Of a stretch of DNA of 64,000 nt, positions 18,811 to 28,790 are shown piece after piece. How positions within the stretch are numbered: the first letter of the stretch is position 1; each line of letters opens with the position of its first letter. The DNA is taken from contig CAVXSF010000001.1 of assembly GCA_963764345.1 (NCBI GenBank), positions 110,232 to 174,231 on the forward strand, in the 5' to 3' direction. This stretch comes from DASQZK01 sp963764345. GTDB taxonomy: Bacteria; Bacteroidota; Bacteroidia; Bacteroidales; GCA-2748055. The notes beneath the pieces are model-generated. The model saw only the letters and a list, made by a program, of their open reading frames with translations, ran no database searches and was not told the origin of the DNA. Both the position numbers and the translations under genes were made by a program.

Positions 18811-19242
18811 ATGAAAAAAACACAGATTTCCTGGATATTTTTATTTGTTCTGATCATTATCTTTCCGGTAGTGTTCTCTTCCCGGACTCAGAATTCCCTT
18901 GTCCTTGTCACCTCAGCCATTCTGTTCTTCGTTTTACTCCTGTTCTTCAGGCTTACCGTTAAAGTTGACGATCATTTTGTAAGGTACATCTTCGGAATAG
19001 GGATCATCAGAGGTAAATACGCCCTTGAAAATATTGAGAGCTGCCGGCCTGTTAAGGACTCCTTTCTCGGCTGGGGCATTAAATTAAGGCCTGAAATTAC
19101 CATTCTGAATGTTTCGGGAAGATTTGCCATTGAACTCAGGATCAGGGACGAGAAGAAGAAGGTCTGGATAGGGACCAACCATCCGGATGCTCTTTCAGAA
19201 TACATAGGTTCTAAGCTGACAAGACCATCAGGCAAGCAGTGA
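18811..19242 (+). CDS. Small membrane protein with bacterial-PH-like domain
   Basis: From ATG 18811 the protein has 144 residues: two membrane helices (WIFLFVLIIIFPVVFSS and SAILFFVLLLFFRLTV) followed by a soluble beta-rich part (VDDHFVRYIFGIGIIRGKY, GWGIKLRPEITILNVSG, VWIGTNHPDALSEYIGSKL) typical of membrane-anchored PH-like domain proteins of Bacteroidota. An in-frame ATG at 18649 would add 54 residues of hydrophobic sequence I do not recognise; the junction resembles two genes run together. Function unknown. Its usual upstream XRE regulator is broken here. Confidence 0.65.
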   Translation: MKKTQISWIFLFVLIIIFPVVFSSRTQNSLVLVTSAILFFVLLLFFRLTVKVDDHFVRYIFGIGIIRGKYALENIESCRPVKDSFLGWGIKLRPEITILNVSGRFAIELRIRDEKKKVWIGTNHPDALSEYIGSKLTRPSGKQ

Positions 19243-19338
19243 AGTGGTGAAATTCCGGTGGATTTAGAATCTTTTGTTCCGGATTCAGAATTTCTATAGA
19301 TTTAACAATTATTTTCAGGCATTTCCGATGAAGAACCT

Positions 19339-20574
19339 ATGAAGAATATACCTATTATACTCGGCTTTCTTTTGATATCTTTCAGTGGCCTGTTTGCCCA
19401 AAATACACTCGTTGACTATATAGACTCTGCTCTTCTTTACAGTCCGGCTCTTTTTGAAAACCGGAACGACATTATCATGGCGGAGAACAGTGAAAAGTTA
19501 TTCCGGGCCGGGCAAAAAACCCAGATCGGTTTTGCAACCGATCTGATGGTTGATCCCATCCTGGATGGTTACGGATATGATGAAGTGATTACCAATGGTC
19601 AGATGGTAAGTACCCTCGTTAATTTCGATAAAAGTATTTTATTCAAAGGTCAGCTTCAGGATAATCTCAGAGCTTTGGAGATCAGAAAGAACCAGGCCGG
19701 GAACCAGTTACAGCTCACGAAAGTTTCCCTGGTCAGGGAGGTTACCTCAAGGTATCTTACGGCCTGGGGAGATCTTCTGCAATGGAAATATAATTCAGAG
19801 ATTCTGAACACTCTGATGGGTGAAGACAGTATTCTGAACAGACTAACCCTGGCGAATATTTACAGGGTGACCGACTATTATTCTTTCGTGGCAAACATGA
19901 AAAGCCAGGAGTTGGCTGTTAGTAATGCCCTGATGCAGTACCGCCAGGCCTTGATGCAACTCAGGTCTTTTGCGGGTATTCCAGATACTGCCTTTGTCGA
20001 ACTGGAGCCACCTGAAATGCAAATCCCCGGGATGCCATCAAAGTCGGCTTCGGTATTCTTCCGGCAGTTTTCTCTCGACAGCCTTCGCCTGCAGAACCAT
20101 CTTGATCTGATCAGTCTGGAATATCAACCCAAACTCAGCCTTCATGCCGATGCCGGTTATCTTTCGTCCCTGGTTCCCTTTCCTTATAAAAATTTTGGCG
20201 CCGGGCTGGGGTTAAAATTCACCGTACCTATCTATGATGGGAGGCAGAAAGAAATTAAATACCACGATGTCACTTTACAGCAGGAAAACAACCGTCAGAG
20301 AGAAATCTATTTTGAGAGACAATACAACCTGAAACTGGCCAGGTACAGTCAGATGTTGACAGATCTCGAATCCCAGGCAGAGGATATTGACCGGCTGGTT
20401 GAATTTTACCGGACACTTATGGGAGAGGAGCAAAAACTTTTCACCACCGGGCAACTCGACATCACTCAATATTTTATGATCATCCGCAACTATGTTGACG
20501 CCAGGAATGAATCGGCCATAAACCATGTCAAACGGATGATGCTTGTGAATGAGATCAGGTACCTGGCAAATTAG
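19339..20574 (+). CDS. TolC-family outer-membrane efflux protein
   Basis: The outer-membrane channel of a tripartite RND efflux system, 411 residues. A signal peptide (IPIILGFLLISFSGLFAQ) precedes two long alpha-helical outer membrane efflux protein repeats with the usual coiled-coil-rich heptads (for example LQLTKVSLVREVTSRYLTAW and RQREIYFERQYNLKLARYSQ), and GAGLGLKFTVPIYDGRQKE, the short strand motif before the second helical hairpin. It is the first gene of a three-gene operon with the adaptor 34 bases downstream. Substrate unknown. Confidence 0.88.
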   Translation: MKNIPIILGFLLISFSGLFAQNTLVDYIDSALLYSPALFENRNDIIMAENSEKLFRAGQKTQIGFATDLMVDPILDGYGYDEVITNGQMVSTLVNFDKSILFKGQLQDNLRALEIRKNQAGNQLQLTKVSLVREVTSRYLTAWGDLLQWKYNSEILNTLMGEDSILNRLTLANIYRVTDYYSFVANMKSQELAVSNALMQYRQALMQLRSFAGIPDTAFVELEPPEMQIPGMPSKSASVFFRQFSLDSLRLQNHLDLISLEYQPKLSLHADAGYLSSLVPFPYKNFGAGLGLKFTVPIYDGRQKEIKYHDVTLQQENNRQREIYFERQYNLKLARYSQMLTDLESQAEDIDRLVEFYRTLMGEEQKLFTTGQLDITQYFMIIRNYVDARNESAINHVKRMMLVNEIRYLAN

Positions 20575-20608
20575 ATCATGACCGGTCACACGGTCTAAAC
20601 CATGAAGT

Positions 20609-21538
20609 ATGAAAATGATTAAAACGGGATTCTTTTTCCTGGTCTTTGCTGTCTTTGTCCTGTCATCTTGTATGAACAAAAAAGCCGATGAGGACAAGAG
20701 CAATTTTAAAGCTTATCCAGACGTCAGGATAACGCATGTGACTTTTGGCAGGATTAGTGATTATGTCGAGATGAATGCCACTGCACGTTATCTGAAAACC
20801 AGCGTCATCAGTTCCCCTATCGACGGTTATATTCTGCATGCGTATATTGAACCTCACCAGATGGTTAAACCCGGACAGGTACTTTACACCATTCAGACGA
20901 AAGAATCCAAAGCGCTGGGAAATGGTGAGCAGGACATAAACAGTCGTTTCTCAGGTACGGACACTCTTCGCGCACGTTCTCAGGGCTATGTGTCTGAGAC
21001 CTATTACCAGGGAGGCGATTATGTTGCGGCCGGGGATAAGGTGCTGACGGTTAAAGAATCGTCGAGCCTGGTGTTTCTGCTGAATATGCCGTATGAATGG
21101 AAGAAGCTTGTACTACCGGGAATGAGCGTCGTTCTTGTATTACCCGACAACAGCAGGATTAATGGCAGGGTTAGGCAGATCAGTCATGAAGTTGATCCCG
21201 TAAATCAGACACAGAAAGTGGTCCTGACGGTGAACAACCCGGAACAGTTTTCCGAAGGTCTCATAGCAAAGGTGAGTCTGCCGGGGAATACACTTGACCA
21301 TACGGTTATACTGCCAAGAGAAGCCGTCCTGGCCAATGAGACGGAGACCCGGTACTGGGTCATGAAGATGATCAACGATTCCATTGCGGTAAAGGTTCCC
21401 GTCACCATAGGCATCATAACCCGTGATTCGGTCGGGATCTTAAGTCCTGAATTCACAAAGACCGACAGGATATTGATTTACGGCAACTATGCCATACCCG
21501 ATACCCTTCAGGTCAACCTAAAGGACAATGCCCGATGA
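20609..21538 (+). CDS. RND efflux periplasmic adaptor (membrane fusion lipoprotein)
   Basis: The adaptor linking the RND pump and the TolC-like channel, 309 residues, with a lipobox at LSSC (Cys about residue 21). The lipoyl/barrel-sandwich halves are visible as SPIDGYILHAYIEPHQMVKPGQ and later QGYVSETYYQGGDYVAAGDK, with an unusually short helical hairpin between them; the beta-barrel follows (LVLPDNSRINGRVRQISHEV) and then TVILPREAVLANETETRYWV. The last four bases overlap the pump start (ATGA), so production is coupled. Shorter than typical AcrA (about 380-400). Confidence 0.88.
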   Translation: MKMIKTGFFFLVFAVFVLSSCMNKKADEDKSNFKAYPDVRITHVTFGRISDYVEMNATARYLKTSVISSPIDGYILHAYIEPHQMVKPGQVLYTIQTKESKALGNGEQDINSRFSGTDTLRARSQGYVSETYYQGGDYVAAGDKVLTVKESSSLVFLLNMPYEWKKLVLPGMSVVLVLPDNSRINGRVRQISHEVDPVNQTQKVVLTVNNPEQFSEGLIAKVSLPGNTLDHTVILPREAVLANETETRYWVMKMINDSIAVKVPVTIGIITRDSVGILSPEFTKTDRILIYGNYAIPDTLQVNLKDNAR

Positions 21539-24500
21539 GAGATTTTTACAACATCTTCAAGAAGCCGGTGAGTTTCATGTTAGTTCTGGTTCTGTTGGCC
21601 GGTGGTTTTTTGTATACCAAAACCAAAACATCCCTCTTTCCTGAGATTACGTTTCCCAAGATCAAGATCATTGCCGAAGGTCAGTTACAGCCGGTGGAGC
21701 AGATGATTGTGACCGTAACCAGGCCGCTTGAAGATGCGGTGAAACGTGTTCCCGGACTTAGGATGGTTCGCAGTACCACGAGTCGGGGAAGCTGTGAGAT
21801 ATCGGCATTTATGACCTGGAAAAGTGACATCAGCCTGGCCGAACTACAGGTAGAGTCGCGCATAAGCCAGATAAGAGACCAGCTCCCGGCGGGCACACAT
21901 ATCACGGTTGAAAAAATGAACCCGTCCATTTTGCCGGTCATCGGTTATTCCCTTGAAAGCGACCGGTATTCCCTCATCAGTCTGAAAAAGCTGGCCGTCT
22001 TCACGATTAAGCCTTATCTCTCTCAGGTCGAGGGTGTAGCCTCCGTCCAGGTACTGGGCGGAAAGGATAAGGAGTACCGGGTCATTCTCGACCGGCAGAA
22101 AATGAGCAGTCTGGGGATCACTCCCTCATACCTGGAGAATGTGATGTCGCAGAACGGGATAATCCTTTCCAATGGGTTTTTCAATGATTTCAACCGGTTA
22201 TATCTGAGTATTACGGATGCCTCTTTTCACGACAGGCAGGATGTGGAGAATATGGTAGTCAGGAATGATGAGAAAAGGATAATACTTCTTAAGGATATCA
22301 GTGAGGTAAAGATTGAAAAAGCCATTGAATACGTAAAGATCAATGCCAATGGCAAGGAGGGGGTTCTGATCAATATTGTCAAGCAACCTGAAGCTAACCT
22401 GATCTCAACCACCGATTCGGTACAAAATAAGCTGGCCGGACTGAGGAGGGTCCTGCCGGAGGGAGTGACGATCCGTCCTTACTATGTACAGGCGGAATTT
22501 GTGAACAATTCCATCAGGTCGGTCAAAGAGGCATTATGGATCGGTCTGGCCCTGGCCATTGTGGTAGCCTTGTTATTTCTCAGGTCAGTCAGGGCAGGAG
22601 CAACTCTTCTCATCATCATCCCGGTAACGCTCGCCCTGACCATTTCGGTGCTCTATGCGTTACACTATACATTCAACATCATGACGCTCGGAGCGCTGGT
22701 TGCGTCCATCGGACTGATCATCGATGATGCGGTGGTCATTGTTGAACAAATCCATCGCACTCACGAGGAACATCCGGAAAGCTCAGCTCCGGAACTGGTC
22801 AGGAAAGCCATTCATTACCTGTTTCCCGCCATGGTCGGATCTTCTCTCAGCACAATTGTCATTTTTCTGCCTTTCATACTGATGTCGGGGGTGGCCGGTG
22901 CTTATTTCGGGATCATGACCCGGACGATGATCATCACCCTGGCAGTTTCCTTTTTGGTGACGTGGACGGGGCTCCCGGTAGTTTATCTCCTGCTCTCAGG
23001 CCATAAAAACAGGAAGAACCCGGAAAAAGCCCCCATAGCACACGAGGTTAAAAGACAGAACTGGGTCGGGATCTTCACCCATAAACCTTATATCAGCATC
23101 GCCATCGTGCTTCTGCTCACAGGTACTATCTTCCTGGTGTATCCAAGGCTGGAAACAGGATTCCTGCCTTATATGGATGAGGGGAGTATCGTGCTCGATT
23201 TTGATTCTCCCCCCGGCTCATCACTCGAAGCCACTGATATTATGTTGCAGGAGGTGGACCAGATCCTGTATCACACACCGGAGGTCGTGGCATTTTCCAG
23301 GCGCACCGGAGCACAGATGGGATTTTTCATTACCGAACCAAGCCGGGGTGATTATCTGATAAAAATCAAGCGGAAAAAGGGAGAGACTACTGAGCAAGTG
23401 ATTGAAGACATCAGGGCACAGGTGGATGTCAAAGTTCCCGGCCTTATAACCGACTTCGGACAGGTCATCACCGACATGCTCGGTGACCTGACCTCTTCGG
23501 TGCAGCCGATTGAGATTAAAATCTTTGGCACTGATCATGCCGAACTTCAGAAGTATTCAAAAATCGTTGCCGGTATAGTCAGCAGTGTGGAAGGAACGGC
23601 CGATGTGTTCGACGGTATCGTTATCGCAGGATCGTCGGTGGATATTGTTCCCGATTACAGTATGATGGCACGATACGGCCTCACCCCGGCCGACATAAGG
23701 AATCAGCTGCAGCTTGAGACGGAAGGGCTGGAAAGCGGCCGGGTTGTGGAGGGAGAATATTTGCCCGGTATCAGGCTCGCCTTTCATGACAGTACTGATT
23801 TCAACATGCAGGAACTCAGGGATACGCGCCTGTTTACTCCGGCCGGAGCTCTGATCCCGTTAAGAAGGGTGGCAGATATCCGTATTAATCCCGGTAGCGC
23901 AGAAATTGAACGCGAGAACCTGCAGAGCATGGGTGTCGTTTCAGCCCGTTTAAGCGGAACCGACCTGGGAACAGCTATGAAACAGATTCAGAAAAAGATC
24001 AGTGCCCGGCTTTCCCTCCCCCAGGGTTACTACATTGAGTATGGAGGAGATTATAAACAACAGCAACAATCTTTCAGAGAATTACTGACCATTTTGTGTG
24101 TTGCAAGCCTTCTGGTTTTCCTCGTTGTACTGTTCCTCTTCAAGGATTTCAAAGCATCGGTCATCATCATCATGATCGCTGTTCTTGGTATTTCAGGTGG
24201 ATATCTGGCATTGTTCCTGACAGGAACCCCGCTTAATGTAGGCAGCTATACGGGTTTGATCATGATTGTGGGAATCATCGGTGAAAATGCCATTTTTACT
24301 TATCTCCAGTTTAAAAGGAATATGGAGACCACCAATAATATCCATGAAGCCATTACTTTTGCCATTAGCACCAGGCTCCGTCCTAAGCTGATGACAGCCT
24401 TGTGTGCAATTATTGCCATGATGCCTCTGGCCCTGGGGATAGGGACGGGCGCACAGTTGCATCAGCCTCTGGCTATTGCTGTAATCGGCGGTTTTGTGGT

Positions 24501-24576
24501 CGCACTTCCACTGCTGTTGGTTGTACTTCCGGGATTTCTGAGACTGGGCGCCGGAAGACAGAAGAAAAGGATCTGA
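21535..24576 (+). CDS. RND efflux transporter, AcrB/CzcA-like
   Basis: The inner-membrane proton-driven pump of the operon, 1013 residues with twelve membrane helices in two halves. The first helix and porter start as FKKPVSFMLVLVLLAGGFLY; helix 4 has the proton-relay Asp pair in IGLIIDDAVVIVEQIHRTHE (about residue 395-410), as in AcrB-type pumps; the second half repeats with LNVGSYTGLIMIVGIIGENA. The second helix-10 region carries GENAIF. The charged residues CusA uses for metal are not clearly present, so drugs, lipids or other small molecules are as likely as metals. Confidence 0.93.
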   Translation: MRDFYNIFKKPVSFMLVLVLLAGGFLYTKTKTSLFPEITFPKIKIIAEGQLQPVEQMIVTVTRPLEDAVKRVPGLRMVRSTTSRGSCEISAFMTWKSDISLAELQVESRISQIRDQLPAGTHITVEKMNPSILPVIGYSLESDRYSLISLKKLAVFTIKPYLSQVEGVASVQVLGGKDKEYRVILDRQKMSSLGITPSYLENVMSQNGIILSNGFFNDFNRLYLSITDASFHDRQDVENMVVRNDEKRIILLKDISEVKIEKAIEYVKINANGKEGVLINIVKQPEANLISTTDSVQNKLAGLRRVLPEGVTIRPYYVQAEFVNNSIRSVKEALWIGLALAIVVALLFLRSVRAGATLLIIIPVTLALTISVLYALHYTFNIMTLGALVASIGLIIDDAVVIVEQIHRTHEEHPESSAPELVRKAIHYLFPAMVGSSLSTIVIFLPFILMSGVAGAYFGIMTRTMIITLAVSFLVTWTGLPVVYLLLSGHKNRKNPEKAPIAHEVKRQNWVGIFTHKPYISIAIVLLLTGTIFLVYPRLETGFLPYMDEGSIVLDFDSPPGSSLEATDIMLQEVDQILYHTPEVVAFSRRTGAQMGFFITEPSRGDYLIKIKRKKGETTEQVIEDIRAQVDVKVPGLITDFGQVITDMLGDLTSSVQPIEIKIFGTDHAELQKYSKIVAGIVSSVEGTADVFDGIVIAGSSVDIVPDYSMMARYGLTPADIRNQLQLETEGLESGRVVEGEYLPGIRLAFHDSTDFNMQELRDTRLFTPAGALIPLRRVADIRINPGSAEIERENLQSMGVVSARLSGTDLGTAMKQIQKKISARLSLPQGYYIEYGGDYKQQQQSFRELLTILCVASLLVFLVVLFLFKDFKASVIIIMIAVLGISGGYLALFLTGTPLNVGSYTGLIMIVGIIGENAIFTYLQFKRNMETTNNIHEAITFAISTRLRPKLMTALCAIIAMMPLALGIGTGAQLHQPLAIAVIGGFVVALPLLLVVLPGFLRLGAGRQKKRI

Positions 24577-24716
24577 CGTTTCCCGCTTTACACCCGCCTT
24601 CCGTGCTCTGCCCGAATATTCCACCGTTGAATAAGGATAACCAACCTGATAGTGGCGCGTTATGACATAAAACCAGATTGGCCATTTTACTGCCGGCGGT
24701 TTCTGCTCTATTCAAT

Positions 24717-24812
24717 CGGATTATCGAAACAGAGCCGGACAAAGGTACTACGTTTCATGTTCTGATACCCGGGCTTCCGGCGGAAACCGAAACCTGGAAA
24801 ATGATTTCATGA
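24717..24812 (+). pseudogene. Histidine-kinase C-terminal remnant
   Basis: The frame reads RIIETEPDKGTTFHVLIPG and then PAETETWKMIS before TGA, matching the last strand of histidine-kinase ATPase domains (consensus ESEPGKGTTFxVxLP). Nothing upstream in this or other frames restores the rest of a kinase. It appears to be the tail of a deleted sensor kinase left between the RND operon and the convergent mprF-like gene. Confidence 0.45.
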
Positions 24813-24832
24813 AGATAAATCCAGCGTCACAC

Positions 24833-27484
24833 TCAGGGTCTGATAACCTTGCTAAGTACACGAGGGATCTGAAGTAAATCAAAATCGTGTTCAAAAACAA
24901 GATACCGGTTACTCCAAACCGGTGAAAATTTCTCCTTGAAATCCCTTAATCCCCTGTAATGGGAAAAAGAGTGTATCTTTTCATATGCAAATTTCATGGA
25001 GCGTTCCGGAAAATTTTGAGGGTCGATGAGCCCTGACATAGGGGCAAATCCAAGGTTGACAAATCCGTAATCCTTCGCTTTCAGGTACTTAAATAATTCA
25101 ATGATGAGGAAGTCCATGATGCCATTAGGTGCGACAGATGTTTTACGTATGAGGTCATATGTTCCTTCATTATTTACGAAATCGGGGATGATATTCAGGA
25201 ATGCGACAATCATTTCTTCGCTGTTTTCAACGGTGATCAGCGTTTGTTGCTTTAGTTCCTCCCATTTGAACATCCCCTGTGAAAAAATGAGCTCTGACCG
25301 TCCGGTTTCCTCAAGCCATTCGTTCGATACTGATTTCAATTTCTGAAGCAGGCCGTCTTTTTGAGGGGGTTCATGAATACTGGAATGATACCCGCTGGCA
25401 ATCACCTTGTTCAGTGCATTTCTCAATGATCTTCTCTGGCCGCCCTCAAGTGAAAAGGTGTTCAGGTCGACAACCCCTTCCTGACCGAGAAGCATAGCTT
25501 TTTTGCCCATTTTTTTGTAAAGTGGAAGACTGCTTTCGGGGACCCTGTAATAAATATTTTTCAGTCCGTTATCATAACAAAAAGTCTCAAACGACCTGAT
25601 ACAGGTGGTTCTTTCAACATCTGTAGCGGCAACCGGATCTTCAAGAGCCACCGCAAAATTCCTGGAAATTCTGTATGCCAGAAAGGCTGACAGATCTTCT
25701 GCAAAAAAGAATAATTTATCGGGGTATATTTTGAAAAAATCCAGTGCCGAGCGTCCGTATTTTTCAAGGAGGATCCTGGCCCTTTCCGTTTCTTCCAATG
25801 AGGGTGTGTTCCTGAAAACATAAGGCCTGATAAGGGTGTAAACCAGGAAGGAAAGGGTTAAGAAACCGCATATGTTTATGGAGAAAAGAAAATCCCGGGC
25901 AAAATGGCCAACAGGGTGAAGGTCACTGCTGCCTACAAGGAAATAATTAGCAATGGTATATTTTACCGACTGCAAAAAGTTGAACTCCATGTTAAAATGA
26001 CGCTTGTTCAGAAAATAGAAGCCGATCACGCCATAGACCATCACAGCCAGGATACTCAGCAACGAAGTTTGAATACCAACGAACCTCAGCTTGGGATTGC
26101 CTTTGATATTATACTCTTTTTGTGTAACGATGAGGATGGCAAAGACCACCAGGGAAACCGTGGCCTCTTCATAGTCAAAGGCTTTGGTGAGGTTCCCTAT
26201 GAGGGACCCCAGGCTGAGAAATACTGCGAACCACCATACAGACCGAAGTCCTTTCAGCATAAATGCAGCGGTGACGAGTAGAAAGAGCCCGGCTGTAAAG
26301 ACAAAATAGTTGGATGCGTCTATCGCATTCACCGGCAGGAAATCCTTCAGCATGGAGAGCCTTGACGAAATAGCAGGGGTGAGCACCGACACAATGTTGA
26401 TAATGCCCAGGATGAACAGGAGAAAAGCAGGCAGGACCCTCATCAGAAGCCGGTTAATTTTCAGCATAAAACTGATTATGCCGGCAAACAGCGGCAGCCA
26501 GAACTCGAAGAAACGGTAGAGAAGGGTGATGGCAAGGGCTTCAACATTGGTATAGCCAAAGCGCATGAGCACGAATGTCATAGACAGCTCGATAGCCCCA
26601 AGCCCCCTGAGAAAAGGGGATATGATCATGAAGACTACGGCTGCAATATACCCTATGACAGCAGTGAATACAGTTGGTGTATACCCCATGGCTTTCATGG
26701 CAATGAACAGGTGCAGGATACCGGTAATCTCAATGATGACCGAATACAGAACGGTGATCATAAAGTGTTTTCGCTCAATTTTGTTGTTCGCCAGGTCATC
26801 CATGAATACCTGTGAGGCAGGAATCGTTTTTTTCAGAAGCCTGTAAACCGATCCCTTCCTTATAACTGAAATATACAGCCAATAGAGCAGAGCAATGAGG
26901 ACAATAATGCTCAAGAGGGCAATCCAGTCGGTCCGGTCTACCGAACCTTTAAAGATGGCATAGATAAATGCCGGCAGAGCCACTACGATGACGGATATTA
27001 CACCGACAAACGCATAAACCGACGATGCAAAATTGATTTGTGACTTTGTAATCCCTTTCTTTTCTAATTCTTTTGTGAAGAAAGCCAGCGAGGATATCCC
27101 TCCGGCAGGCAGAAAAATGCTGATCAGGTTGCGTTTCAGGAAAAGGATGATGGCATCCCACAGACCGATTTTTGTTCTGACGGAACGAAACGAGGCGGTA
27201 TACATCAATCCCTGCAGAACGATATAGGCAATGGTAACACCGATCCCGATCATTACCCAAAGCCTGCTGCTTCCGGTTAGAACTTCCCTTACCTGGTGAA
27301 CCTCACCACGTTCATGCTTGACAAACCATATGCCCACTCCAAGGAACAGAAGGGTCAGAATGAATTGTGCTATGAGTTTCCGGTTTTCAAGAATAAATGG
27401 AAGGCTTCTTTCTTTTACAAAGCTGGAGATCATGGACATAGGCAGAGCAATGCGCCCTTTTGTCTGGCCCGTATTTTCAGACAT
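24833..27484 (-). CDS. mprF: MprF-like bifunctional lipid flippase / aminoacyl-lipid synthase
   Basis: An 883-residue membrane protein. The N-terminal 550 or so residues hold about fourteen helices, including the lysylphosphatidylglycerol synthase membrane region (KRNLISIFLPAGGISSLAFF, and ISPFLRGLGAIELSMTFVLM). The C-terminal 310 residues are a DUF2156/GNAT-like transferase domain (YDNGLKNIYYRVPESSLPLY, GRRSLRNALNKVIASG-like QRRSLRNALNK, VAPNGIMDFLIIELFKYLKA, FVNLGFAPMSGL). In Firmicutes MprF this domain moves an aminoacyl group from tRNA to phosphatidylglycerol and the membrane part flips it outward, lowering cationic-peptide binding. The lipid and amino acid used here cannot be read from sequence. 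Converges with the RND operon. Confidence 0.87.
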   Translation of the reverse strand: MSENTGQTKGRIALPMSMISSFVKERSLPFILENRKLIAQFILTLLFLGVGIWFVKHERGEVHQVREVLTGSSRLWVMIGIGVTIAYIVLQGLMYTASFRSVRTKIGLWDAIILFLKRNLISIFLPAGGISSLAFFTKELEKKGITKSQINFASSVYAFVGVISVIVVALPAFIYAIFKGSVDRTDWIALLSIIVLIALLYWLYISVIRKGSVYRLLKKTIPASQVFMDDLANNKIERKHFMITVLYSVIIEITGILHLFIAMKAMGYTPTVFTAVIGYIAAVVFMIISPFLRGLGAIELSMTFVLMRFGYTNVEALAITLLYRFFEFWLPLFAGIISFMLKINRLLMRVLPAFLLFILGIINIVSVLTPAISSRLSMLKDFLPVNAIDASNYFVFTAGLFLLVTAAFMLKGLRSVWWFAVFLSLGSLIGNLTKAFDYEEATVSLVVFAILIVTQKEYNIKGNPKLRFVGIQTSLLSILAVMVYGVIGFYFLNKRHFNMEFNFLQSVKYTIANYFLVGSSDLHPVGHFARDFLFSINICGFLTLSFLVYTLIRPYVFRNTPSLEETERARILLEKYGRSALDFFKIYPDKLFFFAEDLSAFLAYRISRNFAVALEDPVAATDVERTTCIRSFETFCYDNGLKNIYYRVPESSLPLYKKMGKKAMLLGQEGVVDLNTFSLEGGQRRSLRNALNKVIASGYHSSIHEPPQKDGLLQKLKSVSNEWLEETGRSELIFSQGMFKWEELKQQTLITVENSEEMIVAFLNIIPDFVNNEGTYDLIRKTSVAPNGIMDFLIIELFKYLKAKDYGFVNLGFAPMSGLIDPQNFPERSMKFAYEKIHSFSHYRGLRDFKEKFSPVWSNRYLVFEHDFDLLQIPRVLSKVIRP

Positions 27485-27936
27485 TTTTATAATTTTTGGT
27501 TTGTAATCCCGTGATGACGGAAGTAGAATCGGTTCCCACCATGAATCAGGTTTTATAGTACTAATTTAACATTTGAATCCCGAAATTGTGCAATAAGTCA
27601 TGGATAAGTTCTTATTAATCCAAATAAATTCCCCGCCACCGGAATAAGTGCTGTGCCGGTATTTGTCTAATATTTTGAATCGGGGAAGAAAAGTGTGAAC
27701 CTCATGCATTTTTAAACATTTTTATCAAAGAATGGTTTGTGCAGCAGAAGTACGTTGAACCGCCGTTTTTAGGTTTCCTCCGGACAGGTTGAGGTATCCC
27801 GCTAAAATATCACATTTATCAGGTTGGTGAACCGATCTTTCCTGGTAGATTTTAAAAAGTATTGAATTAATTTTGTCCTTCGCAAAACCGGATGGTAAAA
27901 GCAGATATTTTCACGGAATTAATGCATTTTCAGGAC
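27485..27936. other. Divergent intergenic region with a possible promoter
   Basis: About 450 bases between the divergent mprF-like and methyltransferase genes, with no recognisable coding frame. TAATTTTG at 27868-27875 on the plus strand matches the -7 consensus and would give a transcript starting near 27882. A -33 match is lacking. Confidence 0.4.
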
Positions 27937-28725
27937 ATGAGAAAAATACAGATTGTCATTAAATATGTATGGTACAAGCTAACCTCCCGGCATCGGCACG
28001 GACATGGGCTTCACTCTCCATTCATGTTTCGTCTGGTATCCGAAGTTATATACGGAAAGACATGGTCGGTTGAACTGGAGGCCGTGATGAAATGGCATAA
28101 ATCGCTGAAAAAGAACAGGGAGAAAATACAGGTCGGATCCTTTGGAGCAGGTTCTCATACAGGTGGCAAAAGCTGGCGCCGTATCTCAGGTGTGACAGCA
28201 AATTCAAGTATTCATCCTAAATATGGCCGGCTGTTGTACCGCCTGACCCAATTCGTTCAGCCGGCAGAAATACTGGAACTCGGGACCGGATTGGGCATCA
28301 GTACTGCTTATCTCAGGGCAGGGGCCCAGAATTGCCGGATGATTACAGTTGAGGGCCATTCACAGAAGAGTGACTTTGCGAAAGAGGCATTCAGGAAACA
28401 GCATTTTCCGGAAACGCAGTTTGTAAATTCTGACTTTGACGAATTCCTTGATAGCTGGAAACCTGAAAATCATCCAATGATGCTGTTCATCGACGGGGAT
28501 CACAGCTATGAGGCTACCATGCGATATTACAACAGGATAGCCTCGTATATCAGGCACGACACCGTTCTGGTTCTCGATGATATCCATTGGTCTGAGGGCA
28601 TGGAAAGGGCATGGAAAAGCATTACATCTGACCGAAATTCCGTGCTGACTGCCGACCTGTTTTTCACGGGACTCGTCTTTTTCAGAGAAGGCGTAAACCG
28701 TCAGGATTTCATTATTAATTTTTAA
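27937..28725 (+). CDS. Class I SAM-dependent methyltransferase
   Basis: A soluble methyltransferase. I take ATG 27937 (MRKIQIVIKYVWYKL), giving 262 residues; ATG 27892 in the same frame would add 15 poorly conserved residues. The family-typical start GHGLHSPFMFRLVSEVIYG is near residue 25. The SAM-binding motif I is ILELGTGLGISTAYL (about 105), with acidic post-I MITVEGH, and motif LFIDGDHSYEATMRYYN (about 185) as in O-methyltransferases of the catechol type. Substrate unknown; this group is common and uncharacterised in Bacteroidota. Confidence 0.82.
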   Translation: MRKIQIVIKYVWYKLTSRHRHGHGLHSPFMFRLVSEVIYGKTWSVELEAVMKWHKSLKKNREKIQVGSFGAGSHTGGKSWRRISGVTANSSIHPKYGRLLYRLTQFVQPAEILELGTGLGISTAYLRAGAQNCRMITVEGHSQKSDFAKEAFRKQHFPETQFVNSDFDEFLDSWKPENHPMMLFIDGDHSYEATMRYYNRIASYIRHDTVLVLDDIHWSEGMERAWKSITSDRNSVLTADLFFTGLVFFREGVNRQDFIINF

Positions 28726-28790
28726 AGCTTTCTGGTTTTATATTAACATATATATGGTTAAATTCGTAAAAATTTAGTAATCTGTAAGAA

